A DNA stretch of 64,000 bases from assembly GCA_913057785.1 (NCBI GenBank), contig CAJXPD010000010.1:1-64000 (forward strand), read 5' to 3'. Below, piece by piece: positions 41,561-51,461 of this stretch. The notes below the pieces were generated by a model. That model ran no database searches, was not told the DNA's origin, and saw only the letters and a list, made by a program, of their open reading frames with translations. This stretch comes from an uncultured Lewinella sp. (GTDB lineage: Bacteria > Bacteroidota > Bacteroidia > Chitinophagales > Saprospiraceae). The translations under genes and the position numbers were made by a program. Position 1 is the first letter of the stretch. Every line of letters starts with the position of its first letter.

Positions 41561-42205
41561 TTATTGCTCCTCTTGCAATAATTTCCACACGCCAAGACTG
41601 ATGATCATCCCAAGGATCGGTGCCACAATATAGGCCCAAAGGTGCGTCAGATTACCATTAACCACCGCTGGTCCTATAGACCTGGCTGGATTCATGGAAG
41701 CGCCGCAGATAGGACCAGCGAACATCGCCTCCAACAAGACCGTCGCACCAATAGCCGCTCCTGCCCAATGGCTGATTTCTTTGGAAGAGGAGACGACCTG
41801 AAAGATGACAAACATGAGAAAGAAACTCAGAACAACCTCCAGAATAAAGGATTGCTGGATAGAACCAGCTGGGAGTGTTTCGCCCAGGGTCTTGGCTTCT
41901 GGAAAAAGAAAGCGCAAAAGGCCACTAGCAAGTAAAGCGCCTACTAGCTGAGCAATGATATAAGGTAGTAAGTGTTGGACTGGAAATTTCTTTGATAAGG
42001 TAAAGGCAATGGTAACAGCTGGATTAATATGCGCGCCTGAGCGTTCCCCAATGGAATAAACCATAGCCATCACGATCAACCCAAATGTGATGGCTATCCC
42101 TTGATGCCCAACAGCCCCTCCACTGACCTCATTGATGATAATGGCGCCGGTACCACAAAAAACCAGCGCAAAAGTTCCTACTAATTCCGCGATATACTTA
42201 CTCAT
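41561..42205 (-). CDS. Aquaporin (MIP family), probably arsenic-linked
   Basis: 214 residues with six membrane helices. The two pore motifs are intact: SGAHINPAVT (N61-P-A63) and GASMNPARS (N172-P-A174). Water or small-solute channel. It overlaps the preceding arsenate-reductase gene by 8 bases, so the pair is translationally coupled. Aquaglyceroporins of the AqpS type sit in ars operons and let arsenite leave the cell down its gradient after reduction; that role is the likely one here. No ArsB or Acr3 gene is in the window. Confidence 0.92.
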   Translation of the reverse strand: MSKYIAELVGTFALVFCGTGAIIINEVSGGAVGHQGIAITFGLIVMAMVYSIGERSGAHINPAVTIAFTLSKKFPVQHLLPYIIAQLVGALLASGLLRFLFPEAKTLGETLPAGSIQQSFILEVVLSFFLMFVIFQVVSSSKEISHWAGAAIGATVLLEAMFAGPICGASMNPARSIGPAVVNGNLTHLWAYIVAPILGMIISLGVWKLLQEEQ

Positions 42206-42863
42206 TGACTAAACTAAATGCATAAAAAATTTCTCTTCCAATTTGCCGCACTCTTTCATCATAGCGCGCCGTTTCTTCTGGTGTATCATCTGCCAGTTTC
42301 GGGTCTTCATAGGTCAATGCCAAACGAAGATCTACTCCGGGAATAAATGGGCAATTCTCATCTGCATCTGAGCATGTCATAATGGCGGCAAACTTGGATT
42401 TAGGGTTGGTGTCGTGATCGTATACTTTACTGAAACATTGGAGCGGATCAGTTTCGGCGGCGAAGGAAACCGAATAAATAGGATTATCACCTTCACCGGC
42501 CTCAATTTTGAACCCGGCTCGTTCCATAGCAGCCACGGCTCTAGGATTAAATGCGGTAGCTTCAGTTCCTCCCGAAAAGGTCTGTATGTTCGGAATCGCA
42601 TAATAATACGCGGCTGTAGCAGCCCAAATTTGGGCCAGATGACTCCTTCGAGAGTTGTGGGTACAGATAAAGTTAAGGGCGATGCGCTCCTCATGAGATC
42701 GAGATGCCACATAGGAGGCAAAACGCAGCAAGAGTTCTTTCCTGGCTGCGGGAATTAATTCTGCTTCGCTGATCAAAGCTGCGACAAAGGGTGACAAATC
42801 GGATCGAAGCTCCATAGGTCGTAACATTTTGTGAGGTAGGAGTTTGTTGTACCATTTGTACAA
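42198..42863 (-). CDS. arsC: Thioredoxin-coupled arsenate reductase (LMW-PTPase family)
   Basis: 221 residues. The phosphatase-type loop C67-T-H-N-S-R-R73 fits CX5R. The resolving cysteines C164 and C171 occur in MTCSDADENCPF, nearly the same as in the Staphylococcus plasmid ArsC (C82/C89), so a thioredoxin-linked arsenate-to-arsenite reductase is more likely than a tyrosine phosphatase. The start is uncertain: ATGs occur at 42863, 42827 and 42815, and the first 16 residues are outside the usual domain. It is coupled with the aquaporin downstream. No ArsR repressor was seen adjacent. Confidence 0.88.
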   Translation of the reverse strand: MYKWYNKLLPHKMLRPMELRSDLSPFVAALISEAELIPAARKELLLRFASYVASRSHEERIALNFICTHNSRRSHLAQIWAATAAYYYAIPNIQTFSGGTEATAFNPRAVAAMERAGFKIEAGEGDNPIYSVSFAAETDPLQCFSKVYDHDTNPKSKFAAIMTCSDADENCPFIPGVDLRLALTYEDPKLADDTPEETARYDERVRQIGREIFYAFSLVNE

Positions 42864-42975
42864 GGCAGCGCGAAAGATCAGGATTAATTCATAATTCGAG
42901 AGGACCCCAACATTAAATCTTTGTTAAGTAATGAGGAAGAGATTTGTAAAAGACGAGCGCATATCCAGTACTTCA

Positions 42976-45066
42976 TCAAGCTTTTTCCAAGGCCAATTCC
43001 ACCACGGAACGAGGTAAGCGAAAATGAAAGGTACTTCCTTGCCCTTCCGCACTTTCTACCCACATTTCCCCATTGTACTTCTGCACAATCTTCTGGCAGG
43101 TGGCAAGGCCAATTCCTGACCCCAAGTACTTACCTCTGTTATTCAATCTAGTGAACATCTGAAAGATCTGCTTATGATAGGCAGGAGCAATACCTAACCC
43201 ATTGTCTTTACAGGAAAAGCACCAATTTTCTTCTTCCAATTGAGCTATTACTTGAATTACAGGAGCTGGCGATTCATTATACTTTAGACCATTTTCAATC
43301 AGATTCTTAAATAGCAGATAAAAGTCGGAACGATGCCCTGCGACACTGGGGAGATCAGACCAAATAATCTTGGCCGATCTTTCTTCCAAAATATGACTTA
43401 AGTTCGATTTAATATCTTGCAATACTTCATCTAATTCTACAGTACCGAGATCAGCAGTTTCACCCTGTCTAACTCTAGAGTGCGTCAGTATATCCTCCAC
43501 TAAAGCATAGAGTTGTTTCGTGTTACGCGTCACAAAGCCCAAATAGTCTTGCAGGTCCTGATCAGCACTATTCCTTAATTTTCGTTGGATAAGATTGACA
43601 AAACTGGTGATGTTCCGCAAGGGTTCCTTGAGATCATGCGACGCAATAAAAGTGAATCGTTCTAGTTCATCATTAGATCGCCGCAATTGTTCGTTGGCCG
43701 CTTCCAAAGCGGCGGTCCGCTTCTGTACGGTACCTTCCAATTGACGATTAAGTTCAGCTTTCACTTTATTGGTTCGATACTGTCTAATCACCAGCAAAAT
43801 CAATAGCAGAGCGATCAAGCCTGTAGCTATGGCGATAAGGGTCCGTTGTCGAAGGATTATGCTCTGTTGTGCTTGTCGCTTTGTCAACTCAAGATTTTCC
43901 GCTTCCTGAACCTTCAGTTGATAGCCCATCTCAAGTTTGGAGATTCTTTCCCTCGTAGCTGCATTCAAAAAACTATCCTGAAGCTCCTGAAATTTCATCA
44001 TGGCCTGATAGGCCTTCTCGTAATCATTTACTTTCGCATAGATTCCTGATAGTTCTTCATAAAGCGTAGGCATAAGGGAAGAAAAGCTCGCCTCCTTGGC
44101 TCTTTCAATAGCTTGGAGATAAAACTGAATGGCAGCCTCATAATCTTCAGTTTTTTCATATATCTCCCCAATAATACCATACATACTCGGTATATCCTCG
44201 ATAGCCCCCAGTTGCTCATAAACTGCCAATGCTGCATTTTGGTTAGCCAGGGCCTTTTCATAGTCTTTTCGGTCAAAATGAATTTCCCCTTGATAATAGA
44301 GCGTTTCAGCAATGCGATGCTGATAGCCCAATTCATAGTATAGCACCAAAGCAGAATCATAGTGCTGCATGGCCAAATCATAGTCCTCTTGCAAGGCGGC
44401 CACATATCCTAAGTCTAGGAAGGAATATGCTATGTAGTCTTTTCCTCCAATGGCCAATGCCGCATCACTCGATTTAAGATAGTACTCAATGGCTAGTGAC
44501 AAATCGCCAAGCTCTTCATGGATGATTCCGATATTCGCATACAAAGAGGTGGGATCCACATAATCTCCTAGATCCTCATCATGCTCCAGCGCTTCCTGAA
44601 AATATTGTAAGCCCAGTGCATAATTACCCTGGTTAAGGAAGTAAATACCTAAGTTATTTTTGGAAATGGCCAGGCATCCCGGATCTTGGAGTTCATTGGC
44701 TAAAGACAAGCCCAATTGATGATAATGATGAGCACTATCAATTGGCCCGATCCCGTTGTAACCCACACCAAGTAAGTCGTAAGCATAGAATACTCCTTCT
44801 CGATAATCGATCTCTTTAGCTAGGGCAAGCGCATCATAGCCAGAGGCAAGTGACCTTGGATAATCATACTCCTGGTAAGCCGTCCCAATATCAAGCAATA
44901 GATCAACCTTTTCTTTCGGATCCGTAGCCTTGGCGAACTGCAATTCAAGGCTGTTTACTATTTCATGTTGGCTAGAACCGACTACGCAAAGACAACTCAG
45001 GAGTAAGCATATGTAATTACGCTTGAACAACTGTATGACTTTCTTATTTGATAATTTAACTTCCAA
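42976..45066 (-). CDS. TPR-containing sensor histidine kinase
   Basis: 696 residues. A signal/anchor (about 15-32) is followed by seven or so TPR repeats (about 45-390), a membrane helix (LIAIATGLIALLLILLVI), and a coiled coil. The HisKA domain has H477 in FIASHDLKEPLRN, and the HATPase ends with the GSGIGLATCQKI G-box. The sensor is periplasmic, and no receiver domain or adjacent regulator is encoded, so it is an orphan kinase. This class is common in Bacteroidota. It is monocistronic, upstream of the ars pair on the same strand (112-bp gap). Confidence 0.9.
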   Translation of the reverse strand: MEVKLSNKKVIQLFKRNYICLLLSCLCVVGSSQHEIVNSLELQFAKATDPKEKVDLLLDIGTAYQEYDYPRSLASGYDALALAKEIDYREGVFYAYDLLGVGYNGIGPIDSAHHYHQLGLSLANELQDPGCLAISKNNLGIYFLNQGNYALGLQYFQEALEHDEDLGDYVDPTSLYANIGIIHEELGDLSLAIEYYLKSSDAALAIGGKDYIAYSFLDLGYVAALQEDYDLAMQHYDSALVLYYELGYQHRIAETLYYQGEIHFDRKDYEKALANQNAALAVYEQLGAIEDIPSMYGIIGEIYEKTEDYEAAIQFYLQAIERAKEASFSSLMPTLYEELSGIYAKVNDYEKAYQAMMKFQELQDSFLNAATRERISKLEMGYQLKVQEAENLELTKRQAQQSIILRQRTLIAIATGLIALLLILLVIRQYRTNKVKAELNRQLEGTVQKRTAALEAANEQLRRSNDELERFTFIASHDLKEPLRNITSFVNLIQRKLRNSADQDLQDYLGFVTRNTKQLYALVEDILTHSRVRQGETADLGTVELDEVLQDIKSNLSHILEERSAKIIWSDLPSVAGHRSDFYLLFKNLIENGLKYNESPAPVIQVIAQLEEENWCFSCKDNGLGIAPAYHKQIFQMFTRLNNRGKYLGSGIGLATCQKIVQKYNGEMWVESAEGQGSTFHFRLPRSVVELALEKA

Positions 45067-45288
45067 TAGTGCTGCAAAATCAAAGCAGCATTATGCACTC
45101 AAATGGTTATTGAGAATGGGGGAGACTATAAACGGATAAAGATTTTCGGCTAAGGAGATAGGGGATTACCATTTGACAAGTTCTCATGTGCTAACATAAA
45201 AGTATCGATAATTCTACACTTTTACGGGTAAAAAAACCACAACTTAGATTGTATAGGTGAGAATAGATAGGTAATTAAACAAAAAAGG

Positions 45289-46497
45289 TTAGTCTAATTG
45301 CTCTGAGAGTCGTCGAATCATCTCTATACACATCCGGCCATTATGATACGGCGCCTTCCATGGACCTGCCTTGTCTTCTTGCAAGAGTAGGCTTCCGTTT
45401 TTTCTACGCCCCCATATCCACTCCCCCCCCTTTTCATCTTTGATATCGAGCTGAATGTACTGCCAAATATCCACGGCTAAGTGTTGAAATGTCGCTTCAC
45501 CAGATAATTCCCAGGCATTCCAAAAGCCAATAACTGCTTCCGCTTGCGGCCACCAATGCTTATCTGTATCGATTTCTCCATCCGCTTCTTGCTCATTATT
45601 TAAGCCCCCCTCCTCATCCAAGCCCTCTCCTGCGGTAACCTTTGCCAGTGCTAAGGCCCAATCTTTTACCGATGATTGCCATTCAGTAGCATCGAAAAGA
45701 GCCATGGCCTCGATGATTAGCCAGCTGGCTTCTATATCGTGACCATAGGAAATTACCTTGGATTTTGCTTCCCATTTTTCATCAAAGAATAGGATTAGGT
45801 GCCCAGTCTTCTCATCAACAAATCGTTCCATGAAACAACGAATTAGTCGTTTCAAAGCCATTCCCACTTGCTGGTTCTGGCTCGCACGATATAAAGTGGT
45901 ATATGCCTCCAAGATGTGTAGATGGGTGTTCATAGTCTTAGCCTCATTGGCATCCTTAGAACTCAGTCGCAGATCTGCAATCGATTCCCAACGTCGGCCA
46001 AATGCTTCAAAATACCCGCCCTGTATGGGGTCAAAACTATATTGCTCTATCTTTTCGAAGAGGGCTAGAGCCTGCTCTAACGCTTCGGGTAAAGCCGTCA
46101 ATTGGTAATATTCTGCTAGCGCATAAATGGTAAAGGCCTGTGCATAAATTTGCTTGCGGTCATTGCCCAACTTTCCTTGAAAATCCAACATCCAGTATAC
46201 TCCGCCATACTTGCGGTCTATAAAGTGTGCCTCGATAAACGTGTAGGCATGATCTGCCATAGCTCGGTAAGAGAGTTCATCTGTCAGTTTCGCCGCAGCG
46301 GCGAAACTCCAAAGAATCCGACTATGCATAATGATGGCCTTATCCGCAAAAGGATACAATTGATTGTTGTGATCCATCCGGCCATAAAATCCTCCATGTT
46401 GCTGATCTACCATGTGAGTCGACCACCATCTCAAAAGATGATCCAGTTCATTTTGCATCTCCTTTTTCAAAAGAGATACATCAATATTCCCCGACAT
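45289..46497 (-). CDS. AGE-family cellobiose/mannobiose 2-epimerase
   Basis: 402 residues in an (alpha/alpha)6-barrel typical of the N-acylglucosamine 2-epimerase superfamily. The cellobiose 2-epimerase features are LLRWWSTHMVDQQHGGFYGR, MHSRILWSFAAA, YGHDIEASWL, DKHWWPQAEAVIGFWNAW and KAPYHNGRMCIEM, with the His residues of the active site in HDIEASWL and PYHNGRM. In mannan loci this enzyme converts mannobiose to mannosyl-glucose, the substrate of the GH130 phosphorylase encoded directly upstream (11-base gap). Last gene of the mannan operon. Cytosolic. Confidence 0.92.
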   Translation of the reverse strand: MSGNIDVSLLKKEMQNELDHLLRWWSTHMVDQQHGGFYGRMDHNNQLYPFADKAIIMHSRILWSFAAAAKLTDELSYRAMADHAYTFIEAHFIDRKYGGVYWMLDFQGKLGNDRKQIYAQAFTIYALAEYYQLTALPEALEQALALFEKIEQYSFDPIQGGYFEAFGRRWESIADLRLSSKDANEAKTMNTHLHILEAYTTLYRASQNQQVGMALKRLIRCFMERFVDEKTGHLILFFDEKWEAKSKVISYGHDIEASWLIIEAMALFDATEWQSSVKDWALALAKVTAGEGLDEEGGLNNEQEADGEIDTDKHWWPQAEAVIGFWNAWELSGEATFQHLAVDIWQYIQLDIKDEKGGEWIWGRRKNGSLLLQEDKAGPWKAPYHNGRMCIEMIRRLSEQLD

Positions 46498-46508
46498 AAG
46501 GATTTCGT

Positions 46509-47714
46509 TTAAGACAGGTCAAGTTGGTTTAATATCTGGAGATTCTTGTCAATCAGTTGTTTTCGTTGCTCCACGCTCGCTGCCGAGCGCAAGCCATCTG
46601 GGGGAGTATTTACGACATAATCCAAGAGCTGATCAACAGTAGTGGTAGCTACATGCATGCGCGTATCAGAAGAAGCGTAGTAGATAAATACTTCCTGCTT
46701 TTCATTCACAATCCAACCATTGGAAAAAGTAACATTAGAAACATCCCCTACCCTTTCCTCTCCTTTTGGTGAGATGAAATGACCTGCTGGCGCATGGGTA
46801 ATCTGCCAAGGCTTTTCCGGGTCAGTCATGAATAAGTACAAAACATATCGAAGGCCAGCTGCTGTATTTCTAACCCCATGCGCAAGGTGTAACCAACCCT
46901 GTTTCGTTTTAATCGGTGGCGGCCCTTGGCCATTTTTCACTTCCTTGATGGTATGGTAGATTTTGGTATCCACAATTACTTCGGACTTTACCTCCGCATC
47001 CTCCATACTCTCTGTTAGCCCCCAACCAATTCCACCGCCACTTCCTACACTAATAAACCCATCTTGAGGGCGGGTATAGAGCCCATATTTTCCATCAATA
47101 AACTCAGGATGAAGAACCACATTGCGCTGTTGACCAGAATAGGTAATTAAGTCTGGCAACCTTTCCCAGGTCTTGAGATCTTTGGTTCTAGCAATGCCAC
47201 ATTGAGCTTCTGCGGCAGAAGTATCATTTGGGCGAGTTTGGTCTTTGCGTTCTGTACAGAAAAGACCGTAAATCCAGCCATCTTCATGGGCCGTGAGCCT
47301 CATGTCATACACATTGGTATCTGGCACCTCCGTTTCAGGCATGGTGATGGGATAATCCCAAAAACGGAATTGATCCACGCCATTAGGACTTTCAGCTATC
47401 GCAAAAAAGGATTTCCGGTCGTCCCCCTCCACACGTACAACCATTAGGTATTTTCCTTGCCAGTATATGGCTCCAGCATTAAAGGCCGCATTTACCCCCT
47501 GTCTTTCCATCAGGTAAGGGTTGGTCTTTTCATTAAGATCGAAACGCCAGAAAACCGGGGCATGAGCAGCAGTCAAAACGGGATATTTCCAGCGTCGATA
47601 CACCCCATTCCCATCGGGGGCAGGCTCATTCTTGCGGTTGATCAATTGTTCGTACTTGGTCAGTAGTTCTTTTATCTGTTCTTGAAAAGTCGTATTCAGC
47701 ATTGTTGTTGCCAT
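46509..47714 (-). CDS. GH130 4-O-beta-D-mannosyl-D-glucose phosphorylase
   Basis: 401 residues with the GH130 subfamily 1 layout: FNAGAIYWQGKYLMVVRVEG, the catalytic Asp region PDTNVYDMRLTAHEDGWIYG, and the phosphate-binding basic residues around VLHPEFIDGKYGLYTRPQDG. It phosphorolyses mannosyl-glucose to mannose-1-phosphate plus glucose. Gene order is the same as in the described Bacteroides fragilis mannan pathway. Cytosolic, no signal peptide. It is followed by the epimerase gene after 11 bases. Confidence 0.92.
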   Translation of the reverse strand: MATTMLNTTFQEQIKELLTKYEQLINRKNEPAPDGNGVYRRWKYPVLTAAHAPVFWRFDLNEKTNPYLMERQGVNAAFNAGAIYWQGKYLMVVRVEGDDRKSFFAIAESPNGVDQFRFWDYPITMPETEVPDTNVYDMRLTAHEDGWIYGLFCTERKDQTRPNDTSAAEAQCGIARTKDLKTWERLPDLITYSGQQRNVVLHPEFIDGKYGLYTRPQDGFISVGSGGGIGWGLTESMEDAEVKSEVIVDTKIYHTIKEVKNGQGPPPIKTKQGWLHLAHGVRNTAAGLRYVLYLFMTDPEKPWQITHAPAGHFISPKGEERVGDVSNVTFSNGWIVNEKQEVFIYYASSDTRMHVATTTVDQLLDYVVNTPPDGLRSAASVEQRKQLIDKNLQILNQLDLS

Positions 47715-47742
47715 TACTAGTCCGATGTTTTACCTGGTTGTA

Positions 47743-49581
47743 TTATTTAAGTTCATTCGCAAGATCTGCTGGATAATCCTCCATCTTGTCGTACCAATTG
47801 TACTTTAATACTAGCGTACAAACCGCCACGATTACGAAGCTGATCCACATGCTCCTGAAATCCTGAATAACTAAGAATATGGAAGATGCCGTGATCGCAG
47901 TTTGCCAAACTATCCCAACCACCACATTCACCATATCTCGACCAAAATCCTTGTTGGGCTCTACATTGGGGTTTTCAGCATGTAGCTTATCGTAGATGGG
48001 CTTCCAGAAACCCCAAGGCCTTGTTTTTTTATAAAATTCCTTGAGTACTTCATCATCGTCTGGTTCCGTCATTAGACTGCCTACTATACAGGCTATCACT
48101 GATAGCCCAAGATTAATCGGAAATGCCTCCAGTGCAGTATAAGAAGGGAGTAAAACAGGCAAGACCATAGCGGCCACAATGCCCGCCATCATTCCCCAGA
48201 AGTAGCCGTAGCTATTAAACCTCCACCAATACCACTTCAATAGATTAGCTGCAGTGTATCCACCAAACAAAGCAGCTACTAACCAATCGATAATGTTATT
48301 CAAGGAATCTAAAGCAAAACCGAAAATGGTTCCGATCACCACCACCGCTATGGAGCAGAGGTAGCTCATATTGATATAGGTTTTATCAGAAGCCTTATCA
48401 TTAATGTACCGCTTATAGATATCATTGACTAGGTAAGCTGGTGCGGCATTCACCGTAGCAGCAAAAGAGGACATAAAGGCAGCCAATAAACCAGCAATCA
48501 ATAGCCCCATCAAGCCGACCGGTACGAAATTGCGAATCGCAAAGGGAAGAATCTGCTCAAAGTCTACATCTGCCCCCATGCCATTCAACTCATCACTAAA
48601 AAATACTAGCGCGAGAATAGTTAAACCCGTGATCAACATATAGCGCGGGAACAGTAGAATTACATTAACAAATCCACTCATCTTTGCTGCCTCCTTCGGC
48701 GTACGTGTAGATAGGACGCGCTGCATGTCATAATTGGGAGCGGGGCCAGCCATACTTTGGAGAATTCCCTTTAGCAAAACCATCATGAAGAAAATGCCAA
48801 ACAACTCCCAGCCATCTGAGGCGATCTTGTCATTCGCAGCAGCCATCAGGTTAGACCAATCTAGATCTAGCTTCCAGCCAAAAAAGACATCACCCCAGCC
48901 CTCCGGTACAAACTTGGCCAATAGCTCTGGAGAAACCTGTTGCATCCCGATAATCCCAATAGCAACACTGGCAATTGTCATGATCACATACTGCAACACC
49001 TCCGTAAATACCACGCTGAACATCCCTCCCTTGACTACATAGAGTGTAGTCAAAATCGTAAAGATCAAGCCATATATAATCTCATTCTGCGTAGCATCAG
49101 TAGCCAACTGCCAGGGCAAAAACGCGGCCGCAAATTTGCCAATTCCAATAAACCCATAGGCTACGTAAGTAATCACAACTACAATGGCAAAAATGACCAC
49201 GATCATATGCGAAAGGTTTGCCCCCCGTCCATCTCCAAACCGAAATTTAATCCACTCTGCCCCGGTCATCACCCCGGAGCGCCGCAGCCAAATGGAGAGA
49301 AAAACCATTAAGAATATCTGGTTAAAGACTGGCCACAACCAAGGTATCCATACACTCTTTAATCCATAAATAAACAAGAGTGTGACCATCCACATCGTCC
49401 CGCTGATATCAAACATCCCAGAGGCGTTGGATAAGCCCAACATATACCATTTAATTTCATTGCCTCCTAAGAAGTAACTCTTCATGTTTTTGGAGGCTCG
49501 ATTTGATATCCAAAAGCCAATCCCAATCGTAGCTAGGATGTAGGCAATGATAATGGCGATATCGATAGCATGTAATTCCAT
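47743..49581 (-). CDS. Sodium:solute symporter (mannobiose uptake candidate)
   Basis: 612 residues with about 14 membrane helices and the SSS-family patterns (YFLGGNEIKWYMLGLSNASGMF, GLLIAGLLAAFMSSFAATVNAAPAYLVNDIYKRY). The GH26 and GH130 genes on either side make mannobiose the likely substrate, as proposed for the analogous transporter of Bacteroides fragilis. It is separated by 154 bp from the mannanase gene and 28 bp from GH130. Confidence 0.9.
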   Translation of the reverse strand: MELHAIDIAIIIAYILATIGIGFWISNRASKNMKSYFLGGNEIKWYMLGLSNASGMFDISGTMWMVTLLFIYGLKSVWIPWLWPVFNQIFLMVFLSIWLRRSGVMTGAEWIKFRFGDGRGANLSHMIVVIFAIVVVITYVAYGFIGIGKFAAAFLPWQLATDATQNEIIYGLIFTILTTLYVVKGGMFSVVFTEVLQYVIMTIASVAIGIIGMQQVSPELLAKFVPEGWGDVFFGWKLDLDWSNLMAAANDKIASDGWELFGIFFMMVLLKGILQSMAGPAPNYDMQRVLSTRTPKEAAKMSGFVNVILLFPRYMLITGLTILALVFFSDELNGMGADVDFEQILPFAIRNFVPVGLMGLLIAGLLAAFMSSFAATVNAAPAYLVNDIYKRYINDKASDKTYINMSYLCSIAVVVIGTIFGFALDSLNNIIDWLVAALFGGYTAANLLKWYWWRFNSYGYFWGMMAGIVAAMVLPVLLPSYTALEAFPINLGLSVIACIVGSLMTEPDDDEVLKEFYKKTRPWGFWKPIYDKLHAENPNVEPNKDFGRDMVNVVVGIVWQTAITASSIFLVIQDFRSMWISFVIVAVCTLVLKYNWYDKMEDYPADLANELK

Positions 49582-49735
49582 AAGTTGTTGTCATCCATTT
49601 ACTAAGCCAAAGGTTAGACCAGTTTGACTTTACTAAAATTGATCATTTTTTAAACATCCTAATAATTATGAGCAAAGGACTATTAGGATTCTGTAGCTGG
49701 GTATCATCCTTTATCTACCCAAACGAGTTCTTGGG

Positions 49736-50890
49736 TCATTTTCCTTTCGGGAAACGGTATAAATCGGGGATGCGCCCTTCGAGAATTAGCCATTGGTCTT
49801 GACTGAAAGTTTTGAAATCTGTAGCACTTTGATGATTAGGGTAAGGGCCGTAATGATGGTCTTTCCTAGCATTTCGCCAAACCATCATATAGGCAATTCG
49901 AGAGGCAATCTCATCTGATTTGATGGGTTCGAGAAGTCTTTCGGTCCACCAATTCTCCTCGGGAATGGCTTCTTGTCCTGTTTCAGAGAAGGCGGGAACC
50001 TTCCCCTTAGCTTCGGCCATCTGCACCAACATCCGAAGCCTCCGCACCAAGTCCTCACTTTTACCTTTAATCGAAAGATCATGATAGTCGTCCATCCCCA
50101 AGATATCCACATATTCATCGCCAGGATAGAACTCTAGGTAATCAGCTTCATCCTGGAAAACATCTGTTGAATAGCAGTATAAGATATTATGAAGTTGTTT
50201 TTCCTCCCTAAGATAATCCACTGTAAACCTCCATAGCGTTTTGTATTCCTCAGCCGTACAATGTGAGCGTCCCCACCAGAACCAACTACCTGTATGTTCA
50301 TGAAAAGGTCGAAAAATAATGGGAATCTGTTTTCTAAAGAGGAACCCTACCTTCAAAGATTTCACATACTCCGCAAAAAGATCTAGTTTCTCTTTATAGA
50401 CCTCATGATTCCTCCCTCCTGGAAGAATAGTTTTCACCACTTTTTCACCGACATCCCAAGAGTCTCCTTTGGTAACAAAGTTATCCATGTGCCAGCTCAG
50501 TGTATTAACTCCACCCATTTTATAAATTTCCTTCATCCAACCTTTCATATGCTGGAAATGGACAGAGTCAATATTATATTCCCCTTGTCCCAATTTACTC
50601 ATTTCCCAACCGACTAGTGCAGGATGCATCCCACAAACGTCCTTTACATCCGAGCGGCTTTTGTGCCAAGTTTTCCATTCCACACCATAAGCCAAGGCAT
50701 CTTCCTGACCAAATAGCACTTGCTTGCCGGACAGGTCCAGCAAGTTGTAATAAAGCGCTTTTGTTGCCTTGGTTGCCTCCTTGTCTATTGGTTCCTGCAC
50801 GATCGTCATCTGTTTTTCATTCGGCATCGTGGCCGCAAGGGAAATTGCCAACAGCATTCCTGCTGCCCATCTTACATCTAGTTGTTTCAT
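49736..50890 (-). CDS. GH26 beta-mannanase
   Basis: 384 residues. An N-terminal signal peptide (about 1-21) is followed by a GH26 TIM barrel: acid/base E198 in IIFRPFHEHTGSWFWWG and nucleophile E303 in PAFSETGQEA, plus the conserved W-R-x-F-V-like and DILGMDDYHD segments. Hydrolyses beta-1,4-mannan to mannobiose, with the mature enzyme acting in the envelope. First gene of the four-gene operon that runs leftward; the divergent DUF5060/GH5 gene starts 572 bp away. Confidence 0.92.
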   Translation of the reverse strand: MKQLDVRWAAGMLLAISLAATMPNEKQMTIVQEPIDKEATKATKALYYNLLDLSGKQVLFGQEDALAYGVEWKTWHKSRSDVKDVCGMHPALVGWEMSKLGQGEYNIDSVHFQHMKGWMKEIYKMGGVNTLSWHMDNFVTKGDSWDVGEKVVKTILPGGRNHEVYKEKLDLFAEYVKSLKVGFLFRKQIPIIFRPFHEHTGSWFWWGRSHCTAEEYKTLWRFTVDYLREEKQLHNILYCYSTDVFQDEADYLEFYPGDEYVDILGMDDYHDLSIKGKSEDLVRRLRMLVQMAEAKGKVPAFSETGQEAIPEENWWTERLLEPIKSDEIASRIAYMMVWRNARKDHHYGPYPNHQSATDFKTFSQDQWLILEGRIPDLYRFPKGK

Positions 50891-51461
50891 GCTAACTGTT
50901 TTTACGATCTTGTCTTGTTCTTTCAGTTACCTGCCAAAAGGCATCATTAAGTGATTTGAATGTTCATGCCCCGAAAACCCTCTAAAGGTACAATGGTCCT
51001 ATGGCATCCTGAGCCTTAACTCTTAATCTAAAGCCTTGGTTGGTTCAAAGGTCCCACATCTTAAGTCCACACCTGGTACGACTATCGTACATATAGCGGG
51101 TGTAAATGTCACATTCTCTGCCGCCATCTACATTTAGGGCGCTCAATTGTTACAAAGCCCCCCTACTTATGAAACAAGCAGCTCGCTCCCTTCAACAAAG
51201 CACTTAATATCTTACAAATGAAAGATGAATCGGGCAATAGCCAATCAGGGTGAAGACTACCCATTTGCTTTAAATGGATCTACTTTGAACCAGATTGGAG
51301 ATTTTATTGGACATTATCAATGTTTACACGTAACGGAGTTTCATAGATGCAAAGCCCACGTCAAATTTTAATTGACCAAATTGGTACCTTACAAGATGCG
51401 ATGCTGGGGTCTTACAAGTAGGAGCAAGCCCCTTGCATTTCCTTTTTAATTTCAATCGCTT
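50891..51461. other. 571-bp divergent intergenic region of the mannan locus
   Basis: Contains candidate control sites but no gene. GTACGA-CTA-TCGTAC at 51076-51090 is a perfect inverted repeat. CTTACAAG occurs at 51388-51395 and 51411-51418 (period 23, about two helical turns), and CTTACAAA at 51211-51218. Direct repeats of this spacing suit AraC-type regulators such as the hybrid protein at 56612. No clear TAnnTTTG box was found for either side. Confidence 0.45.
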
